The position numbers were made by a program, and so were the translations under genes. A DNA stretch of 64,000 nt. Origin: Curvularia sp. ZM96. Its lineage: Eukaryota; Ascomycota; Dothideomycetes; Pleosporales; Pleosporaceae. The DNA lies in assembly GCA_022457065.1 (NCBI GenBank), contig JAJGBQ010000001.1, forward strand, positions 1,736,001 through 1,800,000, in the 5' to 3' direction. The notes under the pieces are model-generated. The model did not search any database, had not been told where the DNA came from, and saw only the letters and a program-made list of their open reading frames with translations. Shown in pieces: positions 32,986 through 43,494 of the stretch (position 1 is the first letter of the stretch; each line of letters begins with the position of its first letter).

Positions 32986-34206
32986 ATGTTTTCTCTGCGT
33001 GCGCTGCATCGTGCAGCTCGTCCGTCTTTACGTCCATGTAGCAATTGTCTGCGCAGTTATTCCCTCGCATCGTCCCCGGTACAGCAAAATGGTCAGAAGC
33101 AGGTAATTTTTTCGGGCATCCAGCCGACGGGCATTCCGCATCTGGGCAACTATCTGGGCGCACTGCGACAATGGGTCAGGCTTCAAGACGAGGCCTCTCC
33201 TGACACGACGCTTCTTTTCTCCATTGTCGATCTGCATGCAATTACCATTAAGCAAGATGCACACAAATTGGCGGCATGGCGCAAAGAGATGTTGGCTAGT
33301 CTGTTGGCCGTAGGACTGGACCCCAAGAGATGCATCATCTTCACACAGAGCAGTGTAAAACAGCATGCCGAACTCATGTGGATTCTCAGCTGTGGTGCAA
33401 GTATGGGCTATCTAGGCCGTATGACACAGTGGAAGGTATGCGGCAAAGAAAGAATGCACCACTCCAAGCCGGACTGACCCATGTAACCACAGAGCAAACT
33501 ATCTCTCCCTCCAAATGCTTCTCCGCTCGACCCCTCTAACAACAAGGACGCCCTCAAACTCGGCCTCTTCTCCTATCCTGTCCTGCAAGCCGCCGACATC
33601 CTCCTCTACAACACGACCCATGTGCCCGTTGGCGAAGACCAGGCCCAGCACCTCGAATTCACACGGGAGCTAGCCGTTGGCTTCAACCATGTCTATTCCT
33701 CCCCTTCGCAGCCGCTCCTGACCGTCCCGCAAACACTCCTGAGCCCCGCCAAGCGCGTTATGAGCCTAGTCGAGCCGACTAAAAAGATGAGCAAGAGCGA
33801 TGCGAAGCCCAAGAGCCGTATCCTCATCACGGACACGCGAGAACAGATACACACCAAAATCAAGACGGCGCTGACGGATTCCATCGAGGGCGTGAGCTAC
33901 GATCGCGAAAAGAGGCCCGGAGTGTCAAACCTGGTAGACTTGTTGTATCATTTCAATTCAGCAGGCGCCACTTCGCCCGAAGAGCTAGCAAGCGACCTGA
34001 AAGACTTGAGCATGCGGGCGCTCAAGGAAAAAGTAGCGGATACGGTAGATATGGGCATCAGCGGCATAAGGTCAAGGTATCAAGACCTGATGGGTGGAGA
34101 CCAGAAGGAACTCATCCAGCACGCCGAGCACGGCGCACAAAGAGCAGAGCAGATTGCCGAAAGCACAATGACCAGGGTGAGAAACGCCTTGGGCTTTGGC
34201 TGGTAA
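32986..34206 (+). CDS. MSW1: Mitochondrial tryptophanyl-tRNA synthetase
   Basis: Exons 32986..33435 and 33493..34206 encode 387 aa. The enzyme charges mitochondrial tRNA-Trp using ATP. The N-terminus MFSLRALHRAARPSLRPCSNCLRS is Arg/Ser-rich without acidic residues, as expected for a mitochondrial presequence. The class I signatures are PHLGNYLGA (HIGH-like, residues 52-55) and KKMSKS (248-252). Also seen are FSGIQPTG, SIVDLHAIT and the GEDQAQHLEF block, typical of bacterial-type TrpRS. The 57-bp intron runs from GTATGC to CACAG and keeps phase. The length agrees with bacterial and organellar TrpRS. It converges on CDC34. Confidence 0.95.
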
Positions 34207-34832
34207 ATCGGCTTGCCAAAACCATGTAAATCACCACTCTCTCCCACGACCGGTAACACTGGAAAATAGTGCGCCTACAATACCACCCTGTAGTAGAATT
34301 ACTACTCTGAAATATAGCCAAATATTCTCAATCCACCTTGAAACTTATGACTCTATTTTAAGAAATAGCTGTAGTTGTGTCAGAGTTACGTTTTGCTTAC
34401 TCTGTTCTTTGCACTCATGACTCTACTTTGAGAAGTAACTGCAATTGTCACAGTTACTTGTTGCTTATGATATTGATAGCCTGACTTGCAGGTGAACTCG
34501 TTTCGATTTTCCATTTTACTGGTTGTGGGAGGGTAAATCACCATGATCATTCATCGTCTGTGGTAGAATATGAGCGTAGTAGAATTCTCCATATCTATAC
34601 TGCAGACCCAAACACAAAGAAAACCACGTATCATAAAATGCCTTGAAAAACTCCCGGCTTATGCAATGGAAAATACCCCCCGAACCGTGACCGAATCATG
34701 AGCATGTAGACGCGTCGGAAGTACAGCGCCACCAGTCCTGCGCCAAATACCGAACGCCTCGCTGAGAAGAAAAACATGAAGAAGATGGGAGAATCAAAAA
34801 AAAGGATCTGGATCCAACCAAAATGACGACAC
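34207..34832. other. Convergent 3' intergenic region with direct repeat
   Basis: 626-bp gap between MSW1 and CDC34 3' ends. Its only structure is an imperfect direct repeat at 34347-34467, listed separately. Confidence 0.6.
34347..34467. repeat. Imperfect direct repeat, two ~52-bp copies 70 bp apart
   Basis: 34347-34399 and 34417-34467 both run from ATGACTCTA.TTT.AGAA to TTGCTTA, with scattered substitutions and small gaps. It looks like an old tandem duplication in non-coding DNA. Confidence 0.7.
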
Positions 34833-35691
34833 CTAGCGCTTTGCGGGTGCGTCCTCGTCGTCCTCATCTTCGGCATCGTCTTCGTCGGCCTCAAAGTCAG
34901 AGTCCATCTCCTGATCCTCGTCAAGATCGCTCTCACTGCCGCCAAAGTCGAGGCTCTCGGCGTCACTATCCTCCCAACTCATGTCGAAATCACCCTCGTC
35001 CTTCTCCTTCTTCCACGCAGTTTCATTGGTTGGCATGACGAAGCCCTCGGGGATATCCTGTTTGGACAGCTCCAGGTCCTTCTTGACCATTTCCTTATAT
35101 TCGGCGGGCTTGTTGCGCAGCATGACACCTGCGTCAACATTGGCAGGAGAAGAGACCTCGGCGTCGTCGAGTAGAGAGAGAATGGAAATGAGGACTGTTT
35201 CGACACGCTGCACGGGCGACCACCGCTCCGCGGCAGTCTCGCCGGACATTTCGTCATCGCCGGGCGGGTGGAGGATGGAGATGCACAGACGGCCGTCGGG
35301 ATAGATGTTGGGGTGGTAGAGCGGCCGGATAAACTTAAAGTCTAACGTTATGCTGTCAGCGCTTTGCTCGATTTGTGCAACGGCCTCGAGCACAAAGGAA
35401 TCTGAGACATACCGGGTGGGCTATGCGGGTAATTGCGAGGAAATGTCATCTTGGCCTTGAAGTAGCCGCCATAGTACATGGACTCTTCGTTCATAACAAT
35501 GAGGGCCACGCTCCACTCGAAGACGTTTTCGTTGATGAGCTGTGCCATGGTTAGCCCGGCGCTTGTGCATTGCCACTGTGACGCTGACTCTTCGGCAGCC
35601 GCCACCCACGACTCACCTCAATGTTGGTCCATTTCTCCTTGCTCAACTGCTTGAACTCATTCATGAGTATTCGCTGCGCCATTTCCGCCAT
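34833..35691 (-). CDS. CDC34: Ubiquitin-conjugating enzyme E2 Cdc34 (Ubc3)
   Basis: Exons 35691..35617, 35539..35413 and 35341..34833 encode 236 aa. Cdc34 is the E2 that works with SCF ubiquitin ligases to build Lys48 chains on cell-cycle regulators. The UBC fold is seen in RNYPHSPPDFKFIRPLYHPNIYPDGRLC, with the active-site Cys at about residue 87. The ~12-residue acidic loop insertion after it (HPPGDDEMSGETAAERW) is diagnostic of the Cdc34/Ube2R/Ube2G class. The C-terminus is a long Asp/Glu tail (from about residue 170), which in Cdc34 binds a basic canyon on Cul1. Both introns keep phase. RBX1, the RING partner in SCF, lies 5 kb away on the same strand. Confidence 0.95.
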
Positions 35692-36832
35692 GTTGGCTGG
35701 TAGTTGTGGCGGTGGTTGCTGAAGCGGGTAGCGCTGGGTATGGGTAAGAGTAGTGTAGACGCAGCCGACGTGGTCGGTCGGGTGGGGTTGGGCCTAGTAG
35801 CGGGGAGGAACGGTGAGGCAGTGAGAGAGTTTGCGCGTGAGCGGTCGAGGGAATGAGAGGGTGAAGTGAGTGGGAGAGTAAAAGAAACGGAGAATCAGAG
35901 GCGGAAAGGTCAGGCGCTGGACTTTAAGGGAGCGATGCATGATGGAATGCTCTCGCCGAAACAAGGATCAGCCAGGCCAGCCCTTCGGAACGAGCCTAAT
36001 TCACCGCTTGCGACCCTGCAGCGCGCCCCTCGGTGAAGGCAGACATCTGCCTGTGGCCGACTGCAGCCCAGCGTCACCAAACCGTGCTTTGCGCCCCCTC
36101 GGCCCAGTTGCTGTGTGTGTGTCGCCTGCGGACAATGGCAAAGACGCCATCGTGCCTTCCGAGTTCGGAACGAATAGGAACGGTCCGGAACCAGTGCCTG
36201 CTCGCCTCTTTCTCCAGCGGCGCGTGATGGGCGACGAGTGACGGCCTAGTGTACCAGCTGGCGCCCATCTGGTACACCTTTGAGAACCTTGGGAACCCGC
36301 CTGGGCCGCCTGTCACGCCAACACGTGCGCTGTGCTGCTTTCTGCCGCACTGCCGACTCTATTTGCGGCCGCTGAAACAAACAACAAATACTGTCAACCG
36401 AGTTTGTGTATGCAGCTGCTTTTGCCATCTTGTTCTCGGTACGCCCTGGGGCGGACTACCCAATCTGGCACAACACCATATTCGTTATCCAGCCGCCAGC
36501 GCTGCACCAGGGGCACATCATGCACAAGAACATACTAGGAATAGCTGCGACCACACTTTTTTCTTTTTTTCTCCAATCTACAACTCCTGCATATGTACCT
36601 GTACTGCCAAACGTCATCGTCTAACATAAAACTCGGAGATGCCCTCCCCATGCTAAATGCAGGAACCACGCTGAATGACAACACCCAACCATTACACCAG
36701 CGCTCACGTGACATCGTATACGCAAAGAATACTGCAAAGGAAATAAAAACAAGAACAAAATACAAACAAACAGACAAAGTATGTGCGTGACTAGGAGACA
36801 TAGGAACAAGAAGAAACAGACAAAGGCGTGAC
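35692..36832. other. Intergenic region
   Basis: About 1.1 kb between CDC34 (promoter side) and the 3' end of the Mg2+ transporter gene. Frames up to 126 aa exist but none shows domains. Confidence 0.5.
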
Positions 36833-38800
36833 CTAGATGTACCGCATCCTCCTCGCAACAGCCAGGCACACCATGACAAAGAGGCAGATGACCCCAATGA
36901 TGCTGAAGAACCAAGCCAGGCTCCCGTCTTGGCCTGGTACCTTGACGTTCATGCCGAACAGACCACAGATGAGATTGAGCGGAACGAGAATCGTTGCAAT
37001 CACAGTCACCTTTTGGAGCGTGGCGTTGCTATCGTTGCCCTGGATGACTTGGTCGACGGAAATTTGGGCCAGGTAGTTGGAGTGCGCACGACTCAGCATC
37101 TTTTCAAAATGCGCCAAGTTGGACATCATCGTGACGACGTGATCCTGGATATCGCTCAGGTACATGCCCACATCGCCGCGGGGCGCTACGCTGTATGATT
37201 CGTTGCAACGCTTAGCGAAGCCCTTGATGACATCTGCCTTGCCTCCCAAGAGACGCAGCAGCTGCATCACACGCTTACGGCAGTCGCCGATGGACCGGAG
37301 GATAGCGCGCGAGTCTTCAATGCGAGCAGTGAAAACTTGATCCTCAATGGCGTCTGCTTCATCTTCAATGCCTCGGATGACAGGAGCAAAGCTGTCAACA
37401 ATGTCGTCGATGAGGGCGTAGCAGATCCAGTCGGCGTTAAGGTTGATGTAGTCGCGGAGCCGACTGATGCGCTTGCGAACATTGAGCGTGTGGGGGCTTT
37501 CGCAGAAAGTAAACGTCAAGATGCCCTCTTTGAACACTACCGCGTAAAAGTTGACGGGCTCCAAGTACTCTTCGGACTCCTTGTCGGCTTGGTAGAAGGA
37601 ACGGAATGAGACAAAGTAGTACTGGTGGAACAGCTCTACCTTCTCGCGTGGCTCTTGAATGCAAATATCCTCGCGGGTAAGGGGATGGACCCCAAACGCC
37701 TTGGAAATGGCAAAAACCTCCTCTTCTGTTGGGTTGACCATATCGAGCCACCAGACGCCGCCATCTGATGGAGTGTCAAACAGGTCCCGGAAGCGTTCGC
37801 CAGGCATAAGGAGTCCTCCCAGTTCGGCTGCATGGATTGTGTCGTCCATCTCAGACGAGAAAAAAGTCCATCGGTTGACCTTGATTTCTGGTACCTGCTT
37901 CTCTGCGAAGATGTGAGAAAGGCCTTCTTCAGCAAGCTTTTCTTGGATTGCCGGGTCAGCATCCTTCATGTTCGCAATGTCGTCAGGAGTCTGCGGAGTG
38001 GCCGATTGGCTAGACTTGGGACGAAGATCAGAGAAAATCTTGGGCTTCGCAGACAGGCGCGATGCTACACTCGCCTTGTGGCGCAGAGGCTGAGCAATGG
38101 GCGTCTTGTCGTGTGCCTCTGCGACGAATTCTTCCAGCTCTTCGAAGTCGAACCTGGTCGTCTTGCCAGTATCCTCCGCAACGGGGAAGCAGACATCCTC
38201 CTCGGCGGAGCTGTGGGTCGATGCCGCATCTGCGTTGAGCAGTTCTTCAGGGCGCTCGTCACTAAGGGTTGGGCGGCGCATCGTGCCGCGAGACAGGGTC
38301 CTGTGCAGTGCCAGTTCGGCCTCGGAGTCCGCATGGCTCTGGAGAGTATTGGCTCGGTCACGACGTCGAGGTCCGGCAAAGGCGTCAACAGAATTGGGGG
38401 GAGAGACGGATCGCGAAGTAGTAGACGAGGCCCTGCTCCTAGACAAGCGCTCGACGGCAAGGTCGCGAGGGCGTCGGAACGTGTCTCGTCGGGCCTGAGG
38501 GCTCTGGGCTAGCGAACCGCGGCGAATGTAGGCGTCAGGCGACAAGTGCTGGTCATCGTCGACTACAGCGCTTTCTTCAAAGTCGCGGCGAGTGATGTCT
38601 GCCTCGAGGGCTTGGTTGACTTGGAGGAGAATGTTGGGGCGGTCTTGGCCATGAGCGCTTGCAAAGGTCGGTCGGCGCGATCGCGGAGGCGAGTTGGCTT
38701 CGGCGCGTGGAAGGTTTAGAGGCTGGAAGCGGTGGTCGTCAAGGTCAGACACCGGAGTGCTGAACCTTGTCTGGCTCTCGGATCTCGGAGTATCAGTCAT
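36833..38800 (-). CDS. CorA-type Mg2+ transporter, ALR/MNR2 branch
   Basis: Single exon, 655 aa. CorA-type channels carry Mg2+ across membranes; the fungal Alr1/Alr2 proteins sit in the plasma membrane and Mnr2 in the vacuole. The first ~290 residues are Ser/Arg-rich and disordered, as in Alr/Mnr2. The CorA soluble funnel follows, with GGVWWLDMVNPTEEEVFAISKAFGVHPLTREDI and a long helical region. Two transmembrane helices lie at the end, with the GMN signature at residues 616-618 (LFGMNVKVPGQ). The C-terminal tail after TM2 is short (ARRMRYI). I cannot say from sequence alone whether it is the plasma-membrane or the vacuolar form. Ser-rich N-terminus suggests phospho-control, which is inference. 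Confidence 0.9.
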   Translation of the reverse strand: MTDTPRSESQTRFSTPVSDLDDHRFQPLNLPRAEANSPPRSRRPTFASAHGQDRPNILLQVNQALEADITRRDFEESAVVDDDQHLSPDAYIRRGSLAQSPQARRDTFRRPRDLAVERLSRSRASSTTSRSVSPPNSVDAFAGPRRRDRANTLQSHADSEAELALHRTLSRGTMRRPTLSDERPEELLNADAASTHSSAEEDVCFPVAEDTGKTTRFDFEELEEFVAEAHDKTPIAQPLRHKASVASRLSAKPKIFSDLRPKSSQSATPQTPDDIANMKDADPAIQEKLAEEGLSHIFAEKQVPEIKVNRWTFFSSEMDDTIHAAELGGLLMPGERFRDLFDTPSDGGVWWLDMVNPTEEEVFAISKAFGVHPLTREDICIQEPREKVELFHQYYFVSFRSFYQADKESEEYLEPVNFYAVVFKEGILTFTFCESPHTLNVRKRISRLRDYINLNADWICYALIDDIVDSFAPVIRGIEDEADAIEDQVFTARIEDSRAILRSIGDCRKRVMQLLRLLGGKADVIKGFAKRCNESYSVAPRGDVGMYLSDIQDHVVTMMSNLAHFEKMLSRAHSNYLAQISVDQVIQGNDSNATLQKVTVIATILVPLNLICGLFGMNVKVPGQDGSLAWFFSIIGVICLFVMVCLAVARRMRYI

Positions 38801-39969
38801 ATTGGCGACTCAGGCGGCGATGAGTGGGCCTCCGGATCTGACGTAGGAATACTTTGATTAAGCCAGGGTTGTTTGTGTATTCAGCGACTTCTTGCGGCGC
38901 AAGAAGCACGGGAGCGGGTAGGTCGCTTGCAAGCGCCCACCTCTAAGGCGCGCTCAACTTGACGATGGCTTCGCGTAGGGTGTTCCCCTACACTAAGCCA
39001 GCGGAAAACAGTATCCGGTATCCAGAGCTTCCACACCCTCTCAGGGACTAGGAAGGCTTGTCCGACGAGGCGAAAGCAGTAGTGAGTGTTGTTGTGTTGT
39101 TGTCTGTCGTTAGGGCCAGTTATGGGGGCTTGTGGTCGCCTCCAAATACCCAGGCTTTTGTGCCGAGCAAGGGGCGGATGAAGGAAAGCCGGTCGAGGTA
39201 GAGTCCCGCCAACTTGGTGGTTTAGAGGTATATGGACGCCGTAGCGTCAGAGATGGAGTGAAAGGGGATGGTGGGAAAAACAAAGAAAGCTAGGTCCGTC
39301 AGTCGCGGGGGTGGATGGGCGGTCCACGGGGGGTGTAGGAGGAGGAAGTGTCAAGGAGCACTGGCGCAGCTCCCAAGGATTGACGAAACAGGCGGTGAAT
39401 TGCGTCGTGGGGAGAGGGGTCTGTGGGCGATATGTAAGTGGTGCGAGACCAACGTAGGCGATGAAAATATTTGGGTGACGGGGGGGTGCGGGTCTTATGT
39501 ACTGTGGCTGGAGGGCTAGGGCGAGGTCTTTTTCTTTTGACTGGAACCGCCGTTGCTGGCTGCTGATTGGGCTGAAGCAGCCCAAGAGCCCCAATCCTGC
39601 CGCTAAACTGCATGCGATTGCATATACCTTGAACACACGGGAGCCGCACAGCAGCCCACTGGGTGCGCATCGAGCCATGGCTTGCTCCAAGCCGCGTCGC
39701 GCACTGCGGCCAAGGCATGTTGCTTGTTGACTGGCGTCCTGTCGGGCTTCCACAAGCGTCTACAGGGTTGGCGCGGCCGCGGATGGCTCCCTGTGCCCCC
39801 GACGTGGTTCCGATGGGGCTCTGGATCGCAAACATGCCACCTATTCAAACGCGGCTAGCCTTCCGCGTGCCTGGCCCTCACCACCTGGATACTACCACCC
39901 AATACCAGACATCGACAGATAGCATTCGACCAGACGGCCTGGGAACAAGCCCAAGCCCCTGCATCCGAC
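38801..39969. other. Divergent intergenic region
   Basis: 1.17 kb between the Mg2+ transporter gene (minus) and SPC1 (plus). Overlapping frames of 170-180 aa on the minus strand at 39247-39835 lack homology or coding texture. Confidence 0.5.
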
Positions 39970-40389
39970 ATGGCCGACCAACTTCTCGAGCAAGTCCGCG
40001 ATGCCGTCGAGGGCCAGATTGTACGCCACGCCTAGACCCCCATCCACACCCGGACTGCGCTGACCAGAACGCCAGGACTTTGAGGGCCAGAGGCTTGCCG
40101 ACATGCTGAGTACAGTGCTTCTTGGTGCCGCTGGTGTATGTTCCCCCCATTCCCCCTTTCCAACGCCTCGTGCGGCTGACGACCACAGATCATTGCCTTC
40201 CTCATCGGCTTCATGACCCAAGACATCCGCCTCACGCTCTACGTCGGCCTCGCTGGCACCGCACTCACCTTCCTGGTCGTTGTACCCCCGTGGCCCTTCT
40301 ACAACAAGAACCCCGAAGGCTGGCTACCAAAATACAACTCCACACAGTATAATGTCAATGTCGACGTCGACGGGGAGAAGGTCGGATAA
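39970..40389 (+). CDS. SPC1: Signal peptidase complex subunit Spc1 (SPC12 family)
   Basis: Exons 39970..40020, 40076..40135 and 40189..40389 encode 103 aa; both introns keep phase and have CTGAC branch points. Spc1 is a small ER membrane subunit of signal peptidase, which removes signal peptides during secretion; it helps choose true signal peptides over membrane anchors. The sequence shows the typical DFEGQRLADML start, two membrane helices (LLGAAGIIAFLIGFM and LTLYVGLAGTALTFLVVV) and the PPWPFYNKNPEGWLP block after the second helix. None of the automatic open frames shows the gene, since all three exons are short. Confidence 0.92.
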
Positions 40390-40617
40390 TACAGTTCCTA
40401 GGCACAGGTACAAAAGAGACATGTATCACAGTTGACTAGAGGCGCGCCCGCTGATTGTAATGCGAATCTTATTTGGCCTTTGTTGACCACCTTTGCTGCT
40501 ACCTTGTGTTTTCGTAGCACCTTTTTATCAAGACCGTACTAACGCCAGATGTCCAAAGGGAACCACAACCCAGATGCGTCATTGTTGACCCTGCTCCTCT
40601 ACAGCTGCCTCGACCTT

Positions 40618-41077
40618 CTACCGACCATACTTCTGGAACTCCCAGTCTCGGTTATCTAGCGGGCAGACTTGTCGCGTCTTGAGCCATCGTGAAATGCAGT
40701 GGAAGTGGAAAGCGTGCTGTGTTCAATCAGTATTGAGCGTTTCGGTATTCGGCACACGGGACCTACATTGCAAATACCCCAGGCCACGGTGCACTCTTCG
40801 CTGGTTGCCGAAGCTTGGTTGGCCTGGCATTCGATGCAGAGATCCATGATGTGGTTACGGCAAATGGCGCAGTTGTCGACAACAATGTCCCAGGCCCAGA
40901 GAGCGACCGCGTTCCACTAAGTGATGTCAGTATACATGTCTGGTGGTGTAATGCTTGTGCTCGTGTGCCGCCCACCTTCTTGACCTCGAAGCGCTTCTTG
41001 TCGCCTTCTCCACCGGCACCGGCCTTGGATGCCTTGGTCTTAGCTGGGGGTGCATCTGCCATATCGACGTCCGCCAT
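40618..41077 (-). CDS. RBX1: RING-H2 protein Rbx1/Hrt1 (SCF ubiquitin ligase)
   Basis: Exons 41077..40976, 40916..40767 and 40716..40618 encode 116 aa, all in phase. Rbx1 is the RING subunit of cullin-RING ligases; it recruits the E2 (such as Cdc34) and also promotes Nedd8 attachment to cullins. After a short Ala/Lys-rich N-terminus comes [40 protein letters not shown], the cullin-binding strand and the first zinc ligands, then [40 protein letters not shown]. The Cys/His pattern, including the final Asp ligand in PLDNRDW, is that of Rbx1. It is convergent with SPC1 (228 bp between stops). Confidence 0.96.
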
Positions 41078-41868
41078 GGTTTTACACGATAAGAGGCGCA
41101 GAGGGCGGGGGCGGGGAGCTTTGGTAGAGCTGAAGCTTGCAGAGCGAGTGAACGAGCGGTATCGAATGGGCTGCAAGTGTTTTGTCGGTGAACAGCAACG
41201 GTTTGCAGCACGACCAAGTTGTTTGGGGTGGCAAAGTATTGGTCTAGTACTCCCAAATGGTTTGGAAGCTGAAGCGCAGCATGCAGGCGAGGCGTCAGGC
41301 TCCAGCTGCCAGCAGCCAGCAGGAGAACGCCAAGACCAGGACCCATCCGCGTCATCTTACCATGAGCGAAGAGCGATGCGAGGCAACAAGCACTGCACAC
41401 CCATGGGTAGCATTTCCTTCACCAGAACAAAGACGACATATAGTTCTCGCAATTCTCATCAGTTCCCCAAGCCAACGCCCACTTCCATTCCATACCCAGC
41501 GCTTCAGCCTTACGAAGCCGCCGCCGCCGCCGCTCAAGCGTCTGTGCGCCTTGCCGAGATCAGCCTTGTTTGACCTCAGCCACCTCCGCGCTGGCACCGA
41601 TGGATGCGCCCGACACTCTTCACCACACCTTCACCCACACATCACCCTACCTCAACCGACGGCGCGTGCCTATCTCTACCCCGCGAATCTGGATATGAAC
41701 ACTCTACCACTCGAACTTTACACATCACCATCAAATCAGACACAGAAACACTCCCAGCCACAGATCGCGTCATCACGCTCCATTCAGCCCACTTCCGCTT
41801 CTCGAACAAAGAGCGTCCGTCTCCGACCCTCTAGATAACCCAACTCGCACTCAGAATCTTCACATACT
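41078..41868. other. Divergent intergenic region
   Basis: 791 bp between RBX1 (minus) and the EDC1-like gene (plus), with a (GCC)5 run near 41519. A 193-aa plus frame here (41257-41838) is Pro/Ser/Arg-rich, low-complexity and probably leader or promoter sequence. Confidence 0.5.
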
Positions 41869-43494
41869 ATGTCTTCAATGTCGACACCGCAGGTTACCGC
41901 CTCTCCACGCGCCCCCCGGGGCAAGCCGCAAAGCCCAGCCCAACCACTCCAGAACAACACTGGAAGGCAGTCGCAACGGAAACCGCGGAACAACCGCGCG
42001 CGCAATGGCCTGGCTGGATCTCCAAGCAAGATGCCCGCAGACGGATCCCTCGCTGAAAGCGTCACCTTTCCCTCTGAAGAGGGCCACATACCTTCCGGCC
42101 CACGCAGCGTAAAGAAGCACACTCAGCCCAAGCCTTCTGACCGCGTTTCTTCTCCTTCTGAGTCAGAGCCCAACCCGTCTGCAACCCCCGTTAAGATTCA
42201 GGCTGCTTATGCTGGCCCTACCTTTCACGCGTCCCCAGCGCCTTCTGCTTTACCCATTCCCAAGTTTCTTTCCCGTTCTGTGCCAGCCAAGGCCCGTGTT
42301 GGTCCACCAACCCCTCCGCCTGAAGACAGTTCCGATTCAGGCTCTCTCAGCCCTTCAGCTTCCCCTTCTCGCGCCCCCGCGGCGGCGCCTCCATGCCATG
42401 GACAGTCTCCATTAGATCTTCTTTTCAAGGCCGATGCAGCAGAGAGAGCCAACAACCAGCATAGAGGAGCTCCCCCACATAATCCTTTTGTTTCAGCAAG
42501 CAACGCGCGATCTCACCATTTCAAGCATGATTCTTACCATTCGCTGAATGGCATTTTTCCTATAGAGCTCGACGGAGAGAGCAAGCATGCGCACATGTCC
42601 CCTCCGCCTGCCGCTCAGCGCTCCGTCACAGACCCTAATGGCGTTGCCCAGCTCAGGGATGCCCAGCAGCAGGGCAATGGGAATGATGTCATGCAGGACC
42701 TGTTCAACCGGCTGTCTATGTCGCAGAAGAAGCCCACTGCTGCGACACCCCCAAGGACAGGTGCTCAGGGCCCACCTGGACCTCAAGCACACTTGTCACC
42801 TTCACCCTTCCATGATGGCCAAACTCCTGGAAGAACGGCGCCTGGACCCTCCACCCCCCAAGGACAGCCCGCGAACCAGGATCCTTCCGATTTCTACTAT
42901 GGCAACAAGAACCTCTCTCCACTATTTAAAGCAGCACAGGGCGACTCGGCCAAACGCAACTCTGGCCTTCGAACTGAGATCAGTGCTGATTCCCCGATGC
43001 TACAGCAAGGCGGATTTCAGGGGTTCACCCCTATTCCTCAGCCGCATATGATGGGACCGAACAGCTTCCCCCAGCATCAATCAGGACGAGGCAATGGACC
43101 CGCACCAAATGCGCCTCATGTACCAGCCTACCAGCAGAGCCCAGGCAACCAAAGGCGAACACCTGGTCGACAGCAGCACCAGCGTCGTCCTGACACCTAC
43201 CAAACAAGGGGCCAGCGGACTGGATCTGGATCTGGTCCTAGACCCAAATTTGATAAAGCTACCACGAATGGATCTCCTGCGCCTGCGCCTAAACCTTCTA
43301 CAACCATGATGTCATTTGTTCCTGCTTCGGTCGCTGCCAAGCAACGCAAGACCTCCGCACCCGCCGTAGCCCCAGCTGCCCCAGCTGCCCCTCCAATGAA
43401 GACATCTACCCCTTCTGACACCTTAGCTTTGGAGCAGGATCTCAAGCGTTTGCTTAATCTCAACACGGCCGGGGATGTGTCCACCGTGAGGTAG
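41869..43494 (+). CDS. Disordered Pro-rich protein with EDC1/PNRC-like decapping motif
   Basis: Single exon, 541 aa, almost entirely low-complexity Pro/Ser/Gln/Asn. At about residue 113 it has YAGPTFHASPAPSALPIPKF. This matches the pattern of the Dcp1-binding/Dcp2-activating motif in yeast Edc1/Edc2 and human PNRC1/2 (YAG..F..SP..S.LP.PSF, as I remember it). Shortly after comes SPLDLLFKADAAE, and the C-terminus holds LEQDLKRLLNLN, a short leucine-rich helix of the type used by decapping factors. The most likely role is therefore an enhancer of mRNA decapping in P-bodies. The motif is seen directly; the role is inferred from it. The upstream ATG (41869) is used; a second Met lies three codons on. 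Confidence 0.7.
   Translation: MSSMSTPQVTASPRAPRGKPQSPAQPLQNNTGRQSQRKPRNNRARNGLAGSPSKMPADGSLAESVTFPSEEGHIPSGPRSVKKHTQPKPSDRVSSPSESEPNPSATPVKIQAAYAGPTFHASPAPSALPIPKFLSRSVPAKARVGPPTPPPEDSSDSGSLSPSASPSRAPAAAPPCHGQSPLDLLFKADAAERANNQHRGAPPHNPFVSASNARSHHFKHDSYHSLNGIFPIELDGESKHAHMSPPPAAQRSVTDPNGVAQLRDAQQQGNGNDVMQDLFNRLSMSQKKPTAATPPRTGAQGPPGPQAHLSPSPFHDGQTPGRTAPGPSTPQGQPANQDPSDFYYGNKNLSPLFKAAQGDSAKRNSGLRTEISADSPMLQQGGFQGFTPIPQPHMMGPNSFPQHQSGRGNGPAPNAPHVPAYQQSPGNQRRTPGRQQHQRRPDTYQTRGQRTGSGSGPRPKFDKATTNGSPAPAPKPSTTMMSFVPASVAAKQRKTSAPAVAPAAPAAPPMKTSTPSDTLALEQDLKRLLNLNTAGDVSTVR

Noticed and set aside
39247..39835. Overlapping minus-strand frames of 168-178 aa upstream of the Mg2+ transporter gene
   Set aside because: They overlap one another in different frames, are Pro/Arg/Ser-rich and lack any recognisable motif; likely leader or promoter DNA.
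40815..41573. 252-aa plus-strand frame across RBX1 and its promoter
   Set aside because: It is antisense to the RBX1 exons and then runs into low-complexity leader sequence.
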